This document shows, in pieces, positions 9,370 to 17,010 of a DNA stretch of 64,000 nt (positions are counted from its first letter, which is position 1; each line of letters opens with the position of its first letter). A program made the position numbers and the translations under genes. Origin of the DNA: CAVQWT01 sp963717705 (GTDB lineage Bacteria; Pseudomonadota; Gammaproteobacteria; Burkholderiales; Casimicrobiaceae); assembly GCA_963717705.1 (NCBI GenBank), contig CAVQWT010000004.1, forward strand, positions 124,001 through 188,000, given 5' to 3'. The notes beneath the pieces were generated by a model. The model saw nothing but the letters and a program-made list of their open reading frames with translations. It made no database searches and was not told the DNA's origin.

Positions 9370-9398
9370 CTTGAAACCGGGGCGGCGCGGCGCCACTT
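9370..9398 (+). promoter_or_regulatory. Candidate sigma-32 heat-shock promoter for hsp20
   Basis: A perfect CTTGAAA (9370-9376), a 14-bp spacer, then CGCCACTT (9391-9398), which matches five of the seven specified bases of the sigma-32 -10 consensus CCCCATNT. It is about 90 bp upstream of the Hsp20 ATG. Position and gene type agree with heat-shock control. Confidence 0.55.
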
Positions 9399-9489
9399 CG
9401 AGGACAAGGCGGCGGGCCCGCCGCGGGGGACCGCCGTCCGGCAGGGCGCCGCGGCGGCCTCCGTCCCGAATCGACGACAGGAGAACGAG

Positions 9490-9912
9490 ATGGCCAATCT
9501 GAACGTATACGACCCCTTTGCCGACGCCGGCATCGACGAGCTCTTTCGCGGCTTCTTCAAGCCGGTCCGCGTCACCCAGGCGGCACCCGTCACGATCCGG
9601 ATGGACGTGACCGAGAACGACAAGGGTTACGTGGTCCATGCCGAGATCCCCGGCGTGCGAAAGGAAGACATCCACGTCACCATCGAGGCCAACCAGGTCA
9701 CGATCGGAGCCGAGGTGAAGCGGGAATCCGAGCACAGGGAAGGTGAACGGGTGTTGCGAAGCGAGCGCCACTACGGCAGCGTCCATCGCAGCTTCACCGT
9801 GCCGGTCGAGCTCGACGAGGCCGCGTCGACGGCGAAGTACGAGAACGGCGTGCTCGAATTGACGCTGGCGCGCAAGCCGGCGCTGGCCGGCCGCAAGCTG
9901 ACGGTGCAGTAG
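9490..9912 (+). CDS. Hsp20/alpha-crystallin small heat-shock protein
   Basis: A 140-residue ATP-independent holdase chaperone. The alpha-crystallin domain spans about residues 40-130, with IRMDVTENDKGYVVHAEIPGVRKEDI, RSERHYGSVHRSFTVP and the conserved A-x-Y-x-NGVLELTL block (AKYENGVLELTLARK). The start is ATG 9490 with AGGAGAACGAG directly upstream; an upstream in-frame extension is GC-biased noise. A candidate sigma-32 promoter lies upstream. It is a single-gene unit between the divergent DksA-type gene and the convergent KTSC gene. Confidence 0.95.
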   Translation: MANLNVYDPFADAGIDELFRGFFKPVRVTQAAPVTIRMDVTENDKGYVVHAEIPGVRKEDIHVTIEANQVTIGAEVKRESEHREGERVLRSERHYGSVHRSFTVPVELDEAASTAKYENGVLELTLARKPALAGRKLTVQ

Positions 9913-10060
9913 GCACCCCGGGGGCGGCTGTCGACGGAGGCGCCGGACGGCCGCCGCGCCAGCCGCCCGACCCGCACGGGCCGCCACGGGCCACGCGGGG
10001 GGAGCGCTGCGTCGCTGCGCGCCGTACACGGCGCTCCGCGGCGTCGTTTCTCCGGCTGGC

Positions 10061-10270
10061 TCAGCGGACGCGCTTCGCCGCGAACTCCTCCTCGATGTTG
10101 TCGCGGAAGAAGCTCCACGGCGACGAGGCGCCGATCAGCCGGCGGTAGGTGTCGGCCGACACGCCGGCGTACTCGAAGGTGCCGGCGTGGAGTTCGACCA
10201 CCAGCACGCGGCGGGTGGGGTCGTAGCCGGCGGCGCGCAGATTGCCTCCGGACAGCTTCTTCATTTCCAT
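10061..10270 (-). CDS. KTSC domain protein
   Basis: A 69-residue protein consisting almost wholly of a KTSC domain. Visible are LRAAGYDPTRRVLVVELHAGTFEYAGV, then YRRLIGASSPWSFFRDNIEEEF and a basic C-terminus. The domain, named after a motif shared with some lysyl-tRNA synthetases, is of unknown function and possibly nucleic-acid binding. It starts 19 bp after the thioredoxin-like gene on the same strand, so the two are probably co-transcribed. Confidence 0.85.
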   Translation of the reverse strand: MEMKKLSGGNLRAAGYDPTRRVLVVELHAGTFEYAGVSADTYRRLIGASSPWSFFRDNIEEEFAAKRVR

Positions 10271-10289
10271 CGGGGCCTCCGTCGCCTGC

Positions 10290-10907
10290 TCAGGAACCGG
10301 CGAAGAACGCGCGGACCCGCACCGGGTCCAGCCGGTCCGTCGAATGGAACTCCGTCGACGGCGTCGCGCGCGCCGCCTGGCCGGCGGGATCGAGTTCGAT
10401 CAGCGTCGGCACCCAGGCGAGCTTCGGGTACCGCGCCAGCACGGTCTCGTTGCGGTTGTCGCTGCCGACGTAGACCTTGACCGGGACGAACCGCGCGTCG
10501 CGCGCCCGCGCCACGTCCGGCTCGCGCACGAGCAGCGCGTCGAGGTCGCGGCAGTCCTTGCACCAGTCGCCGCCGACGATCAGCAGGACCCGCCTCCCGC
10601 TGGCCGCGGCGGCCGCGAGCGCACGGTCGATGTCGGCGGCGGCGTCGCGCGCGGCGTCGTAGCGCAGCACCGCCGCCGGGTCGGCCGGGCGCGCGTCGGC
10701 GGCCATCCCGGCAGCCGGTGGGGCGGCTGGCGCGGCCAGGGGCTCCGCAGCGAGCGCCGCGGGGACCGGCAGCATCGCCCCGGCGAATGCCAGCGCCAGT
10801 GCGAGCCCCCGTCCGTTGCGGGACGGGGCGGGGCCGCGGCTGGCGACGCCGGCTTTGCGGCGGTGCGACCGGGGAGACTCCGGGAAGGCGGGTACGGCAT
10901 CGTGCAT
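10290..10907 (-). CDS. Thioredoxin-family exported protein with WCKDC active site
   Basis: A 205-residue protein with a long basic N-terminus followed by a hydrophobic export segment (LALALAFAGAMLPVPAALAA), then a thioredoxin fold. The active site is GGDWCKDCRDLD, and the cis-Pro region is KLAWVPTLIELDPAG. CKDC in place of CGPC suggests a DsbD-gamma/SoxW-like periplasmic thiol reductant, but the partner is unknown. The ATG at 10907 was chosen because it keeps the signal segment; another in-frame extension reaches 11336 without recognisable content. Confidence 0.82.
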   Translation of the reverse strand: MHDAVPAFPESPRSHRRKAGVASRGPAPSRNGRGLALALAFAGAMLPVPAALAAEPLAAPAAPPAAGMAADARPADPAAVLRYDAARDAAADIDRALAAAAASGRRVLLIVGGDWCKDCRDLDALLVREPDVARARDARFVPVKVYVGSDNRNETVLARYPKLAWVPTLIELDPAGQAARATPSTEFHSTDRLDPVRVRAFFAGS

Positions 10908-11062
10908 CGGTCGGCCTGGATTCGGGCGTGGTGTGACGGGCTCGTCGGCAGTTTGCCCGCGTCGGGGCGCGGGTTCAAGGACCCGCGCGAGCGGTCGTGG
11001 CGGTGCGCGGACGAGACTGCCGTCGTCGCGGCTGTCGAACGCGCCGGGCCGGTGCCGCGGTC

Positions 11063-11068
11063 TATACT
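11063..11068 (+). promoter_or_regulatory. Candidate -10 element (TATACT) for the Yip1 gene
   Basis: TATACT sits 24 bp before the Yip1-family ATG. No good -35 is seen at 16-18 bp. Weak inference. Confidence 0.3.
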
Positions 11069-11092
11069 GCCACGCCCTGCTGCCCGCGCCCG

Positions 11093-11665
11093 ATGGAAAT
11101 CCTACGCCGCATCGTCTGCCTGATCCTGTTCCCGCGCACCGAGTTCCGGCAGATCGCGACGGAGACGCCGTCGGTCGACCGGCTGATCCGGCACTACATC
11201 CTGCCGCTCTCGCTGCTGGCGCCGATCGCGACGGTCGTCGGCATGAAGACCTTCGACGCCGCGTGGGACCCGCTGCACGGCTACACGGTGGCGGCGGAGC
11301 AGGTCTTCGCCGCCGGCGCCACGACGCTGTTCGCATCGATCGGCTCGGTGTTCGTCCTGGCGGCGATCTTCGTCCTCATCGCCCCGATGTACGGCAGCCG
11401 CACCCGCTATCCGACCGCCCTCGCCGCGGCGGCCTACGGTGCGGTGCCGGTGCAGCTCGCCGGCGTGGCGCTGGTCGTGCCGTCGATGATCATCGTCAGC
11501 ATGGTCGCGCTTTGCCACACGCTCTACCTCTACTACGTCGCCGCGCACGAGCTGCTTGGCGTGCCCGAAGGCGCCCGCACCGAGTTCGTCGGCATCTCGA
11601 TGGTGTTCCTCGTCATCGTCTCGATCGTGCTGGGCGCGGCGGCCAGCGCCTCCGGCGTGATCTGA
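11093..11665 (+). CDS. Yip1 family inner-membrane protein
   Basis: A 190-residue integral membrane protein. The amphipathic N-terminus with ILFPRTEFRQIATETPS is typical of bacterial Yip1/YIPF-domain proteins. About five hydrophobic segments follow (YILPLSLLAPIATVVGM; TTLFASIGSVFVLAAIFVLIA; TALAAAAYGAVPVQLAGVAL; VPSMIIVSMVALCHTLYLYYVA; FVGISMVFLVIVSIVLGAAA). The ORF extends upstream, but ATG 11093 starts exactly at the family N-terminus. Function in bacteria is unknown. It is a single gene, convergent with msrA. Confidence 0.87.
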   Translation: MEILRRIVCLILFPRTEFRQIATETPSVDRLIRHYILPLSLLAPIATVVGMKTFDAAWDPLHGYTVAAEQVFAAGATTLFASIGSVFVLAAIFVLIAPMYGSRTRYPTALAAAAYGAVPVQLAGVALVVPSMIIVSMVALCHTLYLYYVAAHELLGVPEGARTEFVGISMVFLVIVSIVLGAAASASGVI

Positions 11666-11693
11666 CGCGCGGCCGACGGGCGCCAGCCGCCCT

Positions 11694-12368
11694 TCACTTG
11701 GAGGCGCGGGCGCCCCAGAGCTGCGCGAGCCGGGAGTCCCGCCCGCAGCCGTTGCGGTAGTAGCCGTAGCGCACCGGGTTCTTCTGGTAGTAGTCCTGGT
11801 GGTAGTCCTCGGCCGGCCAGAACTCGGTCGCCAGCACGATCGGCGTGACGATGTCCTCCTTGAACGGCTTGGACTTCGCAAGTGCGGCCTTCGACGCCTC
11901 GGCCGCCTTCAGCTGCGCCTGGTCGTGGACGAAGATCGTCGAGCGGTACTGCGTGCCGATGTCGCAGAACTGGCGGTCCTTGACCGTCGGATCGATGTTG
12001 ACCCAGAACACCTCGAGCAGCTTGTCGTAGCTGACCTTCGCCGGGTCGTAGACGACCTGCACCACCTCGGCGTGGCCGGTCACGCCGGCGGAAACCTCCT
12101 GGTAGGTCGGGTTGCGCGTCTTGCCGCCCATGTACCCCGACGTCGTCGAGATGACGCCGTCGAGCTTGTCGTACGGAGGCTCCATGCACCAGAAGCAACC
12201 GCCGGCGAAAGTGGCGACGGCGGTCGATGCCGGAGCGGCCACGGCCGCGCCCTTCGGCGCGGTCTGGGCGATGACGATGCCGGCGGCTGCGACGCCGGCG
12301 AGAACCCCCAGCAGCGCCAGCAGGCGGCGAGGGGATGGCAGGGCGGTTTTCAAGGGCGGAGTCTCCAT
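11694..12368 (-). CDS. msrA: Peptide-methionine (S)-S-oxide reductase MsrA, exported
   Basis: Reduces the S-epimer of methionine sulfoxide in oxidised proteins. The catalytic Cys lies in AGGCFWCMEPP; other family blocks are YMGGKTRNPTYQEVSAGVTGHAEVV, VFWVNIDPTVKDRQFCDIGTQYRS and EDYHQDYYQKNPVRYGYYRNGCGRD with the recycling Cys. Length is 224 residues. The N-terminus has a basic stretch followed by LLALLGVLAGVAAAGIVIAQ, so the enzyme is probably periplasmic or membrane anchored rather than cytoplasmic. The start is ATG 12368. It is divergent from the solute-binding protein gene, with 191 bp between. Confidence 0.95.
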   Translation of the reverse strand: METPPLKTALPSPRRLLALLGVLAGVAAAGIVIAQTAPKGAAVAAPASTAVATFAGGCFWCMEPPYDKLDGVISTTSGYMGGKTRNPTYQEVSAGVTGHAEVVQVVYDPAKVSYDKLLEVFWVNIDPTVKDRQFCDIGTQYRSTIFVHDQAQLKAAEASKAALAKSKPFKEDIVTPIVLATEFWPAEDYHQDYYQKNPVRYGYYRNGCGRDSRLAQLWGARASK

Positions 12369-12559
12369 CGGGAATCGGTGATCGGCAGAGGCCGGCACCG
12401 GTGAGTCGGCCGGGGCAGCGCGCAGCTTACGCGAGACCCGGCGTCGCGGGACGTGGTCAGACGGGATGGAGCCAAGGCGCGGGCGGCCACCGGCGGCGGT
12501 GTCGACCGACGGTCGAACAATGCCATCATATGGACCTTCGATCCAAGCCGGAGTTTCCG

Positions 12560-14377
12560 ATGCCAACATCCCGCCCGCCCCTGCGCCGCGCATTCGGCGC
12601 CGCCTGCGTATCGTGGGCGGTGTTCGCCGCGGTCGCGGTCACGCCGGACGCGTCGGCCGCCGACCCCGGCAAGACGATGCGCGTGGCGATGGCGATCGCC
12701 GAGACGAGCTTCGATCCGGCCTTCGCTTCCGACGCCGCGTCCGACGCGATCATCGCCAACGTGTTCGAGACGCTGCTCGACTACGACTACCTCGCGCGGC
12801 CGGTCAAGCTCGTCCCGGTGACCGCCGAGGCGATGCCGGCGGTCGACGACGGCGGCCGCACCTACACGTTCCGGCTGCGCAAGGGGATCCTGTTCACACC
12901 GGACCCCGCGTTCAAGGGCAAGGCGCGCGAGCTCGTCGCCGCCGACTACGCGTACAGCTTCAAGCGGATCCTCGATCCGGCAATCAAGTCGCCCTGGCTG
13001 TGGCTGATCGACGGCAAGCTCGTCGGCGGCGACGAGGCGCGCGCGCAGGCACAGAAGACCGGCCGGTTCGACTACGACGCGCCGCTGGCGGGGCTGGAGG
13101 TCGTCGACCGCCACACGCTGCGCATCCGCCTCAAGGCGCCCGACTACCGTTTCCCCTATGCACTGGCCGTGCAGAACATGGGCGCGGTGGCGCGCGAGGT
13201 CGTCGAGGCGTACGGCAACGACATCGGCGCGCATCCGGTCGGAACCGGGGCGTACCGGCTCGGCGAATACCGCCGCAGCGCGAAGATCGTGCTCGAGGCC
13301 AACCCGGCGTACCGCGAGACGACCTACACGCCGGCCGGACCGGTGCCGGCGGCGCTGCAGCCGGTGGCGGAGGCGATGAAAGGCAAGCGGCTGCCCTTCG
13401 CCGGCCGCGTCGAGATCCAGATCATCGAGGAGGGCCAGGCGCGCTGGCTCGCCTTCCTCAACCGCGAGCTCGACTTTCTCGACATCCTGCCGCGCGAGTT
13501 CACCGAGCAGGCGCTGGTCGACGGACGGCTCCGGCCCGACGTCGCGGCGAAGGGGATCGTGCACGCCACGCTGCTGCGGCCGAACACCTACTGGACCTAC
13601 TTCAACATGAAGGACCCGGTGGTCGGCGGGTACACGCCGGAAAAGATCGCGCTGCGCCGCGCGATCGGGATGGGCTACAACGTCGACGAGCAGATCCGGG
13701 TAATCGCCAAGGGCCGCGCGATTCCTGCGCAGAGCCCGATTCCGCCGGACATCGCCGGCCACAACCCGCGCTTCCGCAGCACGGCGCAGCGCTACGATCC
13801 GGCCGCGGCGAAGGCGCTGCTCGATCGCTTCGGCTACAAGGACCGCGACGGTGACGGCTATCGCGAGACGCCGGACGGCAAGCCGCTGTTGCTCGAGCGC
13901 TGGTCGACGCCGGACTCGGCGGCGCGCCAGGGCGACGAGCTGTGGAAGAAGAACATGGATGCGATCGGGCTGCGGATCGAGTTCAGAAAGGACAAGCTGC
14001 CCGAGCTGCGCAAGATGGCCCGGCTGGGCAAGATCCCGATGCGCGGCGACGGCTGGAACGCCGACTATCCGGACGCCGAGAATTTCATGCAGCTGCTCTA
14101 CGGTCCGAACGCCGGCCAGGAGAACCAGTCGCAGTTCGACCTGCCCGAGTTCAACCAGCTCTACGACAAGGCACGCACGCTTCCCGATTCACCGGAGCGG
14201 ACGGCGCTGTTCGACCGGATGACCGAGCTGATGCTGGCGTACGCCCCTTGGCGGCTGACCGTGCATGCGCTCGAGGACAGCGTGCGCCACGGCTGGGTCA
14301 GGTACCACGTGCCGCACCCAATCCGGTCGCAGGTCTGGAAGTTCGTCGACATCGACACCGCGTCGCGCGCCAGGTAG
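12560..14377 (+). CDS. ABC transporter substrate-binding protein, family 5
   Basis: A 605-residue periplasmic solute-binding protein of the OppA/DppA type (SBP_bac_5), with a signal peptide ending VTPDASAAD. The fold is marked by DAIIANVFETLLDYDYL, GRTYTFRLRKGILFTPD, LVAADYAYSFKRILDP, YWTYFNMKDPVVGG, RRAIGMGYNVDEQI and AARQGDELWKKNMDAIGL. No permease or ATPase genes lie nearby, so it works with a transporter encoded elsewhere or is an orphan receptor. ATG 12560 has GGAG eight bases upstream; an alternative ATG at 12530 would add ten residues before the signal peptide. Confidence 0.9.
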   Translation: MPTSRPPLRRAFGAACVSWAVFAAVAVTPDASAADPGKTMRVAMAIAETSFDPAFASDAASDAIIANVFETLLDYDYLARPVKLVPVTAEAMPAVDDGGRTYTFRLRKGILFTPDPAFKGKARELVAADYAYSFKRILDPAIKSPWLWLIDGKLVGGDEARAQAQKTGRFDYDAPLAGLEVVDRHTLRIRLKAPDYRFPYALAVQNMGAVAREVVEAYGNDIGAHPVGTGAYRLGEYRRSAKIVLEANPAYRETTYTPAGPVPAALQPVAEAMKGKRLPFAGRVEIQIIEEGQARWLAFLNRELDFLDILPREFTEQALVDGRLRPDVAAKGIVHATLLRPNTYWTYFNMKDPVVGGYTPEKIALRRAIGMGYNVDEQIRVIAKGRAIPAQSPIPPDIAGHNPRFRSTAQRYDPAAAKALLDRFGYKDRDGDGYRETPDGKPLLLERWSTPDSAARQGDELWKKNMDAIGLRIEFRKDKLPELRKMARLGKIPMRGDGWNADYPDAENFMQLLYGPNAGQENQSQFDLPEFNQLYDKARTLPDSPERTALFDRMTELMLAYAPWRLTVHALEDSVRHGWVRYHVPHPIRSQVWKFVDIDTASRAR

Positions 14378-14409
14378 GACCGGGCGCCGGCGAACGCGGG
14401 CACGGGGTG

Positions 14410-14778
14410 CTATTTGGGCGGCGCCGGCAGGACGTAGGGCGCGCACTCGGTCAGCGCCATCGAGGTGCCGTCGCGGTAGAGCTGCAGGTCGTTGCCCTTG
14501 CCGCGCAATTCCAGCGACCCGTTGGTGTAGCGGATGCCGGAGGCGGCCGGAATCTGGTAGAGGAACACGCGGTCGCCCGACGGCAGCAGCAGCCGCACCT
14601 CGCCGCTGTCGAACCGCAGCAGCAGGCGCTCTCCTTCGAGCTTGCAGGCAGTCGTATTCTTCGTCGCTTCCTCTTCTTCCTTCTTCTTCAGGGGATTCTC
14701 GCAGCCGCCCAGAACGAGGGCGGCGGCGACTGCGACGGTGACGGTGACGGTCGAGGCGAAGGCGCGGGTCGGGATCAT
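14410..14778 (-). CDS. MliC-like lipoprotein (C-type lysozyme inhibitor family)
   Basis: A 122-residue lipoprotein. The signal sequence is MIPTRAFASTVTVTVAV followed by lipobox VLGGC, then the charged stretch NPLKKKEEEEATKN. The C-terminal domain (CKLEGERLLLRFDSG, LPSGDRVFLYQIPAASGIRYTNGS, LYRDG) matches the MliC/PliC membrane-bound lysozyme-inhibitor fold, which plugs the lysozyme active site with a conserved Ser region (SGIRY here). ATG 14802 is an alternative start giving eight more residues; neither has a clear Shine-Dalgarno. It follows the lipocalin gene on the same strand. Confidence 0.8.
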   Translation of the reverse strand: MIPTRAFASTVTVTVAVAAALVLGGCENPLKKKEEEEATKNTTACKLEGERLLLRFDSGEVRLLLPSGDRVFLYQIPAASGIRYTNGSLELRGKGNDLQLYRDGTSMALTECAPYVLPAPPK

Positions 14779-14848
14779 GGTCTGCGTGCGTTCCGGCGAC
14801 ATGCGCGCAAGAATAGCACGGGCGCCCGTGGCGGCGAGCCGGCGCGGC

Positions 14849-15436
14849 TCAGCGCGGCGCGGGAAGGTCGCACAGCCGCGGCGCGGCCGGCGGTCCACCC
14901 GAACCGCTCTGCGGCGTCAGCACGAAGGCGCAAGGATCGTACCCCTGCGCGACCAGCCTGGTGCCGAGCTCGGCGAGCAGCGGCGGGGCGAGCGACGGCG
15001 TGCGCGCCAGGATCCAGCCGTACTTCCGCGACGGGTGCGCGACCAGCGCCCAGCGATACTCCGGGTCGAGCCCGACGATGACGTAGTCGCCGCCGAACAC
15101 GAACCACCAGCGGCCCAGCAGGCGGACGAAGCTGACCTCGAGCCAGGCATTGCTCGCCGGGTCCACGATGCGTGCGCGGCCCTCGACATCCTCGCGCCCG
15201 CCATCGGCCCGCGTGCAGCTGTTCACCACGACCAGCATTCCTTCGTCGCCTGCCCGGTACAACGCCTCGGTATCGCGGACGCATTTGCGCTGGAAGAACG
15301 CCGGAATCGTCGCGATCTCGTGCCAGCGACCGGCGTAGCGGTCGAGATCCACCCGGGCCACGGGTTGCAGCGGCTCCTGCGCCGCCGCGATCGGCGCCGC
15401 CGCGGCCACGGTAAGCGCGAGCGCGAGCCGGCGCAT
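14849..15436 (-). CDS. blc: Bacterial lipocalin (Blc-like)
   Basis: A 195-residue lipocalin with a cleavable signal peptide (MRRLALALTVAAAAPIAAAQ). Family motifs are DLDRYAGRWHEIATIPAFFQRKC (the GxW signature), YVIVGLDPEYRWALVAHPSRKYGWILAR, and the C-terminal helix region LLAELGTRLVAQGYD. Blc-type lipocalins bind lysophospholipids or fatty acids at the envelope. Unlike E. coli Blc no lipobox is seen, so it is probably soluble and periplasmic. The open frame continues 23 codons upstream; ATG 15436 starts the signal peptide. Confidence 0.9.
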   Translation of the reverse strand: MRRLALALTVAAAAPIAAAQEPLQPVARVDLDRYAGRWHEIATIPAFFQRKCVRDTEALYRAGDEGMLVVVNSCTRADGGREDVEGRARIVDPASNAWLEVSFVRLLGRWWFVFGGDYVIVGLDPEYRWALVAHPSRKYGWILARTPSLAPPLLAELGTRLVAQGYDPCAFVLTPQSGSGGPPAAPRLCDLPAPR

Positions 15437-15488
15437 GCGCGCGCCGGGATGGAGGCGGCGTGCACCGTCGACGGGGCGGCGACGCGCG

Positions 15489-16826
15489 TCAGCAGTCGAC
15501 GACATTCAGCGCAATCCCGCCGAGCGACGATTCCTTGTAGCGGCCGGCGAGCGCGCGCCCAGACTCGGCCATCGCGGCGAGCCGGGAGTCGAGTGCGTGG
15601 GCCGGCGGGTCCGGCATCCGCAGCGCGGTGCGCGCCGCGTTGACGGCGATCGCCGCGGCGGCAGCGTTGCGCGCGATGCAGGGGTCCTGGACGAGGCCGC
15701 CAGCGGGGTCGCAGGCGAGGCCGAGATGCGGCTCGAGCGCGCGCTCCGCCGCATAGAGGACTTGCGCGTTGGTGCCGCCTTCGGCTGCGACCAGGCCCCC
15801 GGCGGCCATCGCCGCGGCGACGCCGACCTCTCCCTGGCAGCCGGCGTGGCGGACGCCGGCCGTGCGGCAGAGGTTCCAGATCGCCGAGGCGGCGAGCAGG
15901 TAGGTGACGGTGCCGTCGTCGCCGGCCAGCGGCGTGGTCGTGCGCCATTGATGGAGCACTGCGGCCACGGGCCCAGCGGCTCCGTTGGACGGCGCCGCGA
16001 CGATGCGCCCGCCGCTCGCGTTCTCTTCGGCGACCGCGGTCGCGTAGACCGCCGCCCATGCCGGCAGGCGCGGGTCGGCGCCGGCCAGTGCCACCGCCTG
16101 CGCCGGCGCGCGCCGCGCCCGTCCGCTCCCGGGCAGCATGGCGTCGGTCTCGACTCCGCGTTCGATGGCGGCGCGCATCGCGGCGGCCGCCCGGGTCAGT
16201 CCGACCCGCAGCTCGCCCGGGCTGCGGAGCGCGTTCTCGTTGATCCGCACCAGGTCGGCGAGGCGCTTGCCGTGGGCGGCGCCAAGGGCGAGCGCCTGTC
16301 CGCCCGTCTCGAACATGTACGGAACGCGCAGCGCGCCGCGCGCTCCGGGCGGCTCGCTGTCGACCAGGATCCGGCCGTCGCCGGTCGAGTAGTAGAGCCT
16401 CGTCGCGAGGGCCTCGCCGCGCGCGCTGCGGGCGGTGAAGCGCATGGCGTTGCTGTGAAACGAGAACGCCTTGTCGACGTGGAAAATGAGGTCGGTCGCT
16501 GGATCGAACGGAATGCGCGACACCCGGCCCAGAGGCAGCACGCCGTCGGCGCTGACGCGGGCAAAGCGCGCGTCGAGCGTCGCCGCGTCGATGTCATCCG
16601 GGCTGTCGCCGGAGAGGCCGGCGACGATGGCGCGGTCGGTGTTCTGCTCGCGTCCCGTCAGGGCGACGGACCCGTAGAGATCGACGTGCACCCGTCCGGT
16701 CTGCAGGAAGACGCCGTCGGCCTCGAGGGCGTGGACGAAGCGCCGGGCAGCACGCATCGGTCCTACCGTGTGCGCCGACGAGGGGCCGGGCCCGATCCGG
16801 TACAACTCCAGTGCACTTTCGAACAT
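15489..16826 (-). CDS. sdaA: L-serine ammonia-lyase (iron-sulfur dependent)
   Basis: Deaminates L-serine to pyruvate using a [4Fe-4S] cluster. The 445-residue single-chain form has the beta domain (IGPGPSSAHTVGPMRAA, VHVDLYGSVALTG) and alpha domain (EENASGGRIVAAPSNGAAGPVAAVL). Cluster cysteines are visible in HAGCQGEVGVAAAMAAGG and LACDPAGGLVQDPCIARN. The C-terminus ending NVVDC carries the tail Cys known to occupy the active site. The relatives I remember read CDPVGGLVQVPC, so the Asp beside the last cluster Cys is unusual. Single gene; 184 bp separate it from the divergently placed end of aceK. Confidence 0.95.
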   Translation of the reverse strand: MFESALELYRIGPGPSSAHTVGPMRAARRFVHALEADGVFLQTGRVHVDLYGSVALTGREQNTDRAIVAGLSGDSPDDIDAATLDARFARVSADGVLPLGRVSRIPFDPATDLIFHVDKAFSFHSNAMRFTARSARGEALATRLYYSTGDGRILVDSEPPGARGALRVPYMFETGGQALALGAAHGKRLADLVRINENALRSPGELRVGLTRAAAAMRAAIERGVETDAMLPGSGRARRAPAQAVALAGADPRLPAWAAVYATAVAEENASGGRIVAAPSNGAAGPVAAVLHQWRTTTPLAGDDGTVTYLLAASAIWNLCRTAGVRHAGCQGEVGVAAAMAAGGLVAAEGGTNAQVLYAAERALEPHLGLACDPAGGLVQDPCIARNAAAAAIAVNAARTALRMPDPPAHALDSRLAAMAESGRALAGRYKESSLGGIALNVVDC

Positions 16827-17010
16827 GCCGCCCCCCGTGCCTGTCGCGGTATTGTTGTGTACAGCGCGCGCATGTTGCGTCTACGACCGTACCCGCTTGT
16901 GTGTGCGGAGTATGCACGCCCGACGGCGGTGGGCAAAGACTCGCCGAGGGCCGGTCGGGATCGCCCGCCGGGCGGCGCTGTCGGCTACGGGTGGTGGCGC
17001 ACCGCCGCGC

